Origin: Bacteroidota bacterium
GTDB lineage: Bacteria > Spirochaetota > Spirochaetia > JABMQR01
NCBI GenBank assembly: GCA_013202335.1
Contig: JABMQR010000371.1
Span: 1 to 10,526, forward strand
Direction of reading: 5' to 3'
DNA: 10,526 nucleotides
The notes under the pieces: model-generated
What the model saw: only the letters and a program-made list of their open reading frames with translations
Databases searched by the model: none
What the model was told of the DNA's origin: nothing
Translations under genes and position numbers: made by a program
Part shown: positions 6,247-10,526 of the stretch, in pieces
How positions within the stretch are numbered: the stretch's first letter is position 1
Layout: each line of letters begins with the position of its first letter

Positions 6247-6327
6247 TGTGTGAGCGTTAGCAGCTTTCTCTGGATATAAAATGTTTTTTAGAGGATGTTG
6301 ACTACATGCCTAATGGATTTAGTCCTG

Positions 6328-6355
6328 TTGTAGGTGACAATAGGCAAATTAATAT
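6328..6355 (+). promoter_or_regulatory. Weak candidate promoter of the DUF1848 gene
   Basis: TTGTAG (6328-6333) and TAATAT (6350-6355), 16 bp apart, each match the sigma-70 boxes at four of six positions. They sit 27 nt before the start codon, within the 136-bp gap that separates this gene from the upstream operon. AAGGAGA (6366-6372) follows as ribosome binding site, 10 nt before the ATG. Confidence 0.35.
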
Positions 6356-6382
6356 TTCCTGATTTAAGGAGATTTCCCTTGT

Positions 6383-7291
6383 ATGATTATTTCTGCATCA
6401 AGAAGGACTGATATTCCATGTTATTACTCTGAATGGTTTATCAAGCGTTTGCAGGCAGGGTATGTTTTGACGAGAAATCCAATGAATTATTCTCAGGTCA
6501 GTAGGGTTTCCCTATCTCAAGATGTTGTAGATTGTATTGTTTTTTGGACAAAAGATGCTGAAAATATATTAGATAAGCTAAAGTATATAGATACCTTGGG
6601 ATACAATTATTATTTCCAATATACGATAACACCCTATGGAATAGACATTGAGAAGAATTTACGTCCAAAGAAACAAATTATTGAAAATTTTAAACTTATT
6701 AGTTCTTTGCTTGGAAAGCATCGTGTATTGTGGAGATATGACCCAATTATTATAAATGAGGTTTATACAGTCGAGTATCATAAAAAAGCCTTTACTGAAA
6801 TGTGCCGACAACTTTCGCAGTACACCAATAGTGTAGTAATTAGTTTTGTCGATCTCTATGCAAAACTACGTTTAAAAGAAATTCAAGAGATACCATTGAA
6901 TACAATTGAAATCCTTGCTGAGGTAATCGGTTCTACCGCTCGAAAATATAGTATTAAGGTGCAAAGTTGTTGTGAAAACATTGACCTAACACCATTTGAA
7001 ATACATCCGGGAAGTTGTATTGACCAATCAGTAATTGAAAAGGCCTGTGGCTGCAAATTGAAACTCAAACCCGATAAAGGCCAACGAAAATATTGTAATT
7101 GTGCAGAGAGCATTGACATTGGAGCATATAACACCTGCCTTAATGGTTGTTTATATTGTTATGCAAATTGTAATGACGAAAAAATAAGATTAAATTATGA
7201 AAAACATGACCCCTCAGCAGAATTTCTCCTTGGGGTCAAAAGGTCAACTGACAGCATTTATGATAGACAACAAAAGAGTAGCAAGGTATAA
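6383..7291 (+). CDS. DUF1848 family protein with C-terminal Cys cluster
   Basis: This 302-residue protein opens with MIISASRRTDIPCYYSEWF, the recognisable start of the DUF1848 family, followed by VLTRNPMN and IVFWTKD, a probable TIM-barrel-like fold. The biochemical function is unknown. The last third is rich in cysteine: C196, C197, C212, C222, C224, C238, C240, C252, C256, C259 and C263. C252-x3-C256-x2-C259 (in YNTCLNGCLYCYAN) has the spacing of the radical-SAM iron-sulphur motif but sits near the carboxy end. An iron-sulphur cluster is therefore likely, while radical-SAM chemistry is only a possibility. The gene is visibly more AT-rich than its neighbours (for example 17 G/C in the 60 bases 6541-6600) and stands alone, which suggests a separate origin. 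It converges on the ankyrin gene. The start is set by family alignment and AAGGAGA 10 nt upstream. Confidence 0.85.
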   Translation: MIISASRRTDIPCYYSEWFIKRLQAGYVLTRNPMNYSQVSRVSLSQDVVDCIVFWTKDAENILDKLKYIDTLGYNYYFQYTITPYGIDIEKNLRPKKQIIENFKLISSLLGKHRVLWRYDPIIINEVYTVEYHKKAFTEMCRQLSQYTNSVVISFVDLYAKLRLKEIQEIPLNTIEILAEVIGSTARKYSIKVQSCCENIDLTPFEIHPGSCIDQSVIEKACGCKLKLKPDKGQRKYCNCAESIDIGAYNTCLNGCLYCYANCNDEKIRLNYEKHDPSAEFLLGVKRSTDSIYDRQQKSSKV

Positions 7292-7376
7292 GATTATAAA
7301 AAAAGCTTTGGATTCAAAAGAAAACAGTACTTTTCAAAATAATATCAAGCTCCAGATAAGATACTTTTGTTCCTAA

Positions 7377-7476
7377 AACAAGTACCCTTGTTCACCAAAC
7401 AAGTACCCTTGTTCACCAAACAAGTACCCTTGTTCACCAAACAAGTACCCTTGTTCACCAAACAAGTACCCTTGTT
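7377..7476. repeat. Five tandem 21-bp repeats, each a small hairpin
   Basis: Five perfect copies of AACAAG-TACC-CTTGTT begin at 7377, 7398, 7419, 7440 and 7461, joined by the 5-nt spacer CACCA, giving an exact period of 21 bp. Each unit is a 6-bp stem with a 4-nt loop, and neighbouring units can also pair with each other (CTTGTT, CACCA, AACAAG), so alternative structures exist. The array fills the gap between two convergent genes, and its last unit touches the ankyrin stop codon. Every unit contributes an in-frame TGA on the minus strand. There is no T-run as in a standard terminator. A partial unit (ACTTTTGTT at 7363-7371) precedes it. The plus-strand frame through it (a repeated FTKQVPL) is not a credible gene. 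Confidence 0.9.
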
Positions 7477-10400
7477 CACTCCCTTAATAATGCTGCAAGT
7501 TCTGCATGATCCTGTTTTTCCGCCATATCAGCCGGAGTATCACCAGCCAGATTTTTCATTCCAGCCGAAATTCCAATGGACATCAAATAACTAACCGCAT
7601 CTCTGTTTCCATAGGAAGCGGCAATATGAAGAGGGGTATTCCCATACTGATCAGTGACATCTTTGTTTTCAGCCGTAACAATCCAGAATAATGTATCAGT
7701 ACCCATAGTGAATGCTATAGAGAGAGGTGAGTTCCCGTCACCATTTCTTGAAAAAATATCGGCCCCGGCCTCAATGAGGATAAAAACTGCATTTTTGTTA
7801 AGGGAAAGAAAGGCTGTGTGCAGCGGTGTGTTGATCCAATTATTCCTGCTGTTTATGTCTGCGCCTTTACTAATAAGCAGATTGATAATATCTCCGGATG
7901 AGTTTTTCTGGATTGCTGAATGCAGCGGTGTGTTTCCTTTATCATCTCTGGCAGATATAGATACTCCCTTGATAAACCAATCCACAACATCAACCCCTGC
8001 CGTAAATGCGATTCCGATAGGAGTGTCCCCATAACGGTTCTCGGCAAAGATTGCTGCACCCTGTTCAATCAGAAGTGTACAAATTTTTTCATTTCGATTA
8101 CGAATTGCTTCATGGAGCGGAGTATTTCCCCGGTCGTCTCTGGCGTTGAAGTCGGCACCAAGGGATATCAGGAGTTCTGATAATTCCCAGTAATTTTTTC
8201 TGGCCGAGAGAAGGAGGGGAGTCATTCCCATATTGTCTCTGGATTCGAGGGAAGCACCATATTCTATAAGCATTTTAACACTATTCTGATTGCGCTGCAG
8301 GACTGCGGTATGCAGTGGAGTATTACCACTTAAATTTCGTAAATGTACATTTGCACCACGAAGGAGAAGGAATTTGGCGGCCTGAACAGATTCCCAGGAT
8401 ACTGCAGTATGCAGGGGAGTGTTACCATAGGAATCACGCGCATCTATGAGAGCACCACTGTTTGAAAGAACCTGACATATCTTAATACTATTATTTTTTA
8501 CGGCATAATGAATCGGGGTAAATCCTTCAATATTGTGAATATTAACATTTGCACCCTGTTCAATGAGATATGAAACGATATCAGGAAAATCCCATTGTGC
8601 TGCCATATGAATTGGGGTGTTTCCAGAGGTGTCAGCCATTAGTAGGTTGTTGGGCGTTATTAATCGGGAAGTAAACTCTATTCCCTTTTCAAAAGCCAGA
8701 ACAGCAGGGGCTTTCCCCCGGTTGTTTGCCAGGAACGGATCGGCACCATACTCTATCATAAGAGCCGCTGCATCTGTATAACCGGCTTCGACCGCAGCGT
8801 GAAGCGCGGTATCACCCAGAAAATTCTTTTTATTAAGTTCAGCTCCTGAGTTAATAATAAACTCAACTACATCGAGCACGGCTCTGTTAGTTACTGCTGT
8901 ATGCAGGGGTGTATTGCCATAAGCATCAATTGTTTGGTTCATCTCAGAAGTATAGAACCAATCTATTACGTTAATTCCCTTCATCAGGGATCGGATTAGC
9001 GGAGTGATTTCATTATAGTTTTTTGCATATAAATCTGCGTTGTTTGCAAGGAGAAGTTCTACTGCCTGCCGATTATCACGTGCCAGAGCCAGCATGATAG
9101 GAGTGTTTCCTGTTTTGTCACGACTGTTTGGATCTGCTTTCCTGAGTAGGAGCAGCTGCACAAATTCAGAGGAGACTTCGGGATCCACGGCTATATGAAG
9201 GGCTGTATCACCAAATACATTTCTACTGTCTATGTCTGCACCACTGTTTAGCAGGTACTCAATAATTTCCTTTTTGCCGTTTTGGGTAACAGCCAAATGC
9301 AATGGGGTACTGCTGGATCCATTTCTTGCATCCACATCTACCCCGGAACGAATAAGAAGTTCCACAATTTCAAGATTGCCGTACTCTACAGCCGTGTGAA
9401 TTGGCGTGTTGTTGTTTTCATCACGTGCTTCAAGATAAGCGCCGCGTTTAATGAACATATTCATAAGGGCAGGGTGATTGTGCTTAGCGGTATAGTGCAG
9501 GACAGTTGCGCCATTTTCAAACCGGGAATCTACACCGGTATTAGATATTGCCTGGAACGCGTAATAGAAGGTCTGGTTTGACGGGATGTCTGAATAGTTT
9601 TTAATTAATTCTTCCACCACCTGTACATGTTTGCTGCTATGGGTATATCCAAAAGCAATATCAAGCGGTAAGAGTTCTTCATTATTACGAATGTTGATAT
9701 CAGCACCGTTTGTGAGTAACTGCCTGACGTTCTCGACACTGCCCATTTCTGATGCCAGATGAAGAGGAGTATTTCCGTTTTCATCTGCAGTATTTACAAG
9801 GTCCTCACCAAGAAGCTTCGTAACAGCTCTTGGGCCATCTAAAAGGGCATTCCTTAGGGTACTGATTCCCAGTTCATCAACTGCAAATATAAGATTACCA
9901 TTTCCCGTAAGGAGTGAGGCCAGTTCATAAGATATTTCTGCTGCAGCATGTATTGGCAGCCGCCCATCGGCATTTGTGGTCGAAGGAGTTGCTTCATGTT
10001 TCAGCAGTAAACGGATCATTAGCTCATTTCCTGTCTCTGCTGCAGCATATAGTGGTGGAGTTCCATATTCATCAATCTGGTTTGGATCAGCTCCATCCAA
10101 AATAAATCGTTCAGTCACTGTTAGGTCGTTATCCCGGATTGAGTCAAATATTGACACATATTCAATTTCAGGTACCTCTGGTACAGCAGGTACTTCGGGT
10201 ACAGCTGATACTTCAGGTACAGATTCCGGCTCAGGTTCTAACGGAGCTTCTATTTCTTCCGGTTCAACAATTTCTTTTTCAGCTGCTGCAGCAACTATTA
10301 CTGCACCTTCTGGAAGTTCGGTGACTATCGGAGTTTCGGGAATAGTAGTATTAAAAACAGGGGCTGTTTTTTCAGGTTGGCGTTCGTTTGATAATACCGG

Positions 10401-10526
10401 TACAGAAGCTGGTTCTTCTATTGGGAGTTCGATTGCAACTTCAGGTTCTGGAATGGGTTCTGCTGCTGGTTCGATTTCAACCGCAGGTATTTCAATCTCT
10501 GGTAAGGCTGAATCAGGAGTCTCTAC
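7476..10526 (-). CDS. Giant ankyrin-repeat protein, 5' end outside the window
   Basis: The frame runs without interruption from the right edge to the TGA at 7478-7476, 1016 codons, and starts beyond the window. A GTG at 10157 is in frame but is only an internal Val codon: coding sequence rich in Pro, Glu, Val and Ala (10526-10158, for example VPEVSAVPEVPAVPEVPE) continues upstream with no start codon. After this acidic linker come a half-repeat cap (10157-10077) and about 26 ankyrin units with the GNTPLH.A..G...V..LL..GAD consensus, a protein-protein interaction scaffold. Most units are 33 or 34 residues. Five are exactly 31 residues (9881-9789, 9023-8931, 8729-8637, 8042-7950, 7748-7656), and one (9689-9525) carries a 22-residue insertion. 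The last unit is a truncated cap ending ALLRE. The cell location is unknown because the amino end is missing. A proline-rich linker before ankyrins could connect a signal peptide, membrane anchor or other domain. Confidence 0.93.
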   Translation of the reverse strand, partial: VETPDSALPEIEIPAVEIEPAAEPIPEPEVAIELPIEEPASVPVLSNERQPEKTAPVFNTTIPETPIVTELPEGAVIVAAAAEKEIVEPEEIEAPLEPEPESVPEVSAVPEVPAVPEVPEIEYVSIFDSIRDNDLTVTERFILDGADPNQIDEYGTPPLYAAAETGNELMIRLLLKHEATPSTTNADGRLPIHAAAEISYELASLLTGNGNLIFAVDELGISTLRNALLDGPRAVTKLLGEDLVNTADENGNTPLHLASEMGSVENVRQLLTNGADINIRNNEELLPLDIAFGYTHSSKHVQVVEELIKNYSDIPSNQTFYYAFQAISNTGVDSRFENGATVLHYTAKHNHPALMNMFIKRGAYLEARDENNNTPIHTAVEYGNLEIVELLIRSGVDVDARNGSSSTPLHLAVTQNGKKEIIEYLLNSGADIDSRNVFGDTALHIAVDPEVSSEFVQLLLLRKADPNSRDKTGNTPIMLALARDNRQAVELLLANNADLYAKNYNEITPLIRSLMKGINVIDWFYTSEMNQTIDAYGNTPLHTAVTNRAVLDVVEFIINSGAELNKKNFLGDTALHAAVEAGYTDAAALMIEYGADPFLANNRGKAPAVLAFEKGIEFTSRLITPNNLLMADTSGNTPIHMAAQWDFPDIVSYLIEQGANVNIHNIEGFTPIHYAVKNNSIKICQVLSNSGALIDARDSYGNTPLHTAVSWESVQAAKFLLLRGANVHLRNLSGNTPLHTAVLQRNQNSVKMLIEYGASLESRDNMGMTPLLLSARKNYWELSELLISLGADFNARDDRGNTPLHEAIRNRNEKICTLLIEQGAAIFAENRYGDTPIGIAFTAGVDVVDWFIKGVSISARDDKGNTPLHSAIQKNSSGDIINLLISKGADINSRNNWINTPLHTAFLSLNKNAVFILIEAGADIFSRNGDGNSPLSIAFTMGTDTLFWIVTAENKDVTDQYGNTPLHIAASYGNRDAVSYLMSIGISAGMKNLAGDTPADMAEKQDHAELAALLRE
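7557..8042 (-). repeat. Ankyrin five-unit block B (31-34-33-31-33 residues)
   Basis: This block starts with ENRYGDTPIGIAF and covers five successive units with lengths 31, 34, 33, 31 and 33 residues. The same length series occurs in block A (8538-9023). Shared features include V(I/V)DWF in the first short unit, GNTPLH in the second, an aromatic in GADxF at the end of the third, and VSYL near the end of the fifth. Sequence identity is moderate (8 of 31 and 13 of 34 in the first two units), so any duplication is old. Confidence 0.6.
8538..9023 (-). repeat. Ankyrin five-unit block A (31-34-33-31-33 residues)
   Basis: This block starts with KNYNEITPLIRSL and repeats the unit-length series of block B exactly, 486 bp in each case. 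Its two short units (9023-8931 and 8729-8637) lack the normal histidine of TPLH and have a shortened, hydrophobic second helix. Confidence 0.6.
10158..10526 (-). other. Pro/Glu/Val-rich linker of the ankyrin protein
   Basis: These are 123 codons in frame with the ankyrin repeats, dominated by Pro, Glu, Val, Ala and Ile, with short quasi-repeats such as VPEVPAVPEVPE and EPIPEPEVAIELP. The stretch is strongly acidic, has no start codon, and runs off the window edge. It is probably an extended, flexible spacer. Confidence 0.85.

Noticed and set aside
6247..6382. Terminator or small gene between the VTT and DUF1848 genes
   Set aside because: I found no stable hairpin with a T-run and no start-plus-RBS frame. 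Only a weak promoter candidate is supportable.
7377..7476. CRISPR array
   Set aside because: The units are 21 bp with constant 5-nt joints and no unique spacers. This is a simple tandem repeat.
7367..7594. Plus-strand frame with repeated FTKQVPL heptapeptide
   Set aside because: It is produced by the 21-bp tandem repeats and then runs antisense into the end of the ankyrin gene. It starts with TTG and has no ribosome binding site.
9282..9581. Plus-strand frames inside the ankyrin gene
   Set aside because: These are antisense shadows of the repeat coding sequence, with no start signals and no family resemblance.

Overview
The window is about 10.5 kb of moderately AT-rich bacterial chromosome. 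Several features point to a free-living or host-associated spirochaete (Spirochaeta/Sediminispirochaeta/Treponema type). These are the 210-residue helical protein beginning MARIRSALEIALERTES, which resembles a family I associate with spirochaetes, the large GNTPLH-type ankyrin protein, and the overall style of the genes. This assignment is an inference from memory, not a proven placement.

Positions 1-2425 hold a minus-strand ABC transporter operon of the GntR/YtrA kind. The order of transcription is promoter and operator (about 2425-2368), ATPase (2321-1479), ABC-2 type permease (1477-680), GntR-family repressor (693-310), a previously unlisted 50-residue single-pass membrane protein (323-171), and a GC-rich hairpin terminator (136-113). 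Genes are spaced 1 nt apart or overlap by 14 nt. A perfect TTGACA box with a 17-bp spacer leads into a palindrome that would cover the transcription start. This suggests that the repressor encoded in the operon shuts off its own promoter.

Positions 2426-3690 hold one minus-strand hypothetical gene (3216-2584) and a 470-bp gene-free stretch full of inverted repeats. That stretch has three hairpins and a long stem at 3255-3390, including one copy of a 29-bp element that recurs inverted at 26-54. It also has a 154-bp block bounded by 20-bp imperfect terminal inverted repeats (3449-3602), which looks like a miniature mobile element or a large RNA/DNA hairpin.

Positions 3691-6246 form a compact plus-strand run: a long-form AlaX alanyl-tRNA editing protein (3691-4896), an AlkD-type DNA alkylation repair HEAT-repeat protein (4917-5636), and a VTT/YqaA-like membrane protein (5641-6246). 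The AlaX gene has no visible ribosome binding site, and a -10-like TACAAT lies just upstream of its ATG, so it may be translated from a leaderless mRNA.

Positions 6383-7291 encode a DUF1848 protein with a C-terminal cysteine cluster, in visibly more AT-rich DNA. It converges on a giant minus-strand ankyrin-repeat protein that occupies 10526-7476 and continues beyond the right edge of the window. Between the two lies an array of five 21-bp repeats, each a small hairpin. The array begins at the ankyrin stop codon and places an in-frame TGA in every unit. The ankyrin protein has about 26 repeats. Five are exactly 31 residues long with altered second helices, and they recur in an ordered pattern. 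A Pro/Glu/Val-rich linker of at least 123 residues precedes the repeats, so the real start is outside the window. The ankyrin architecture, the hairpin array and the structured intergenic region are the parts most worth a second look.
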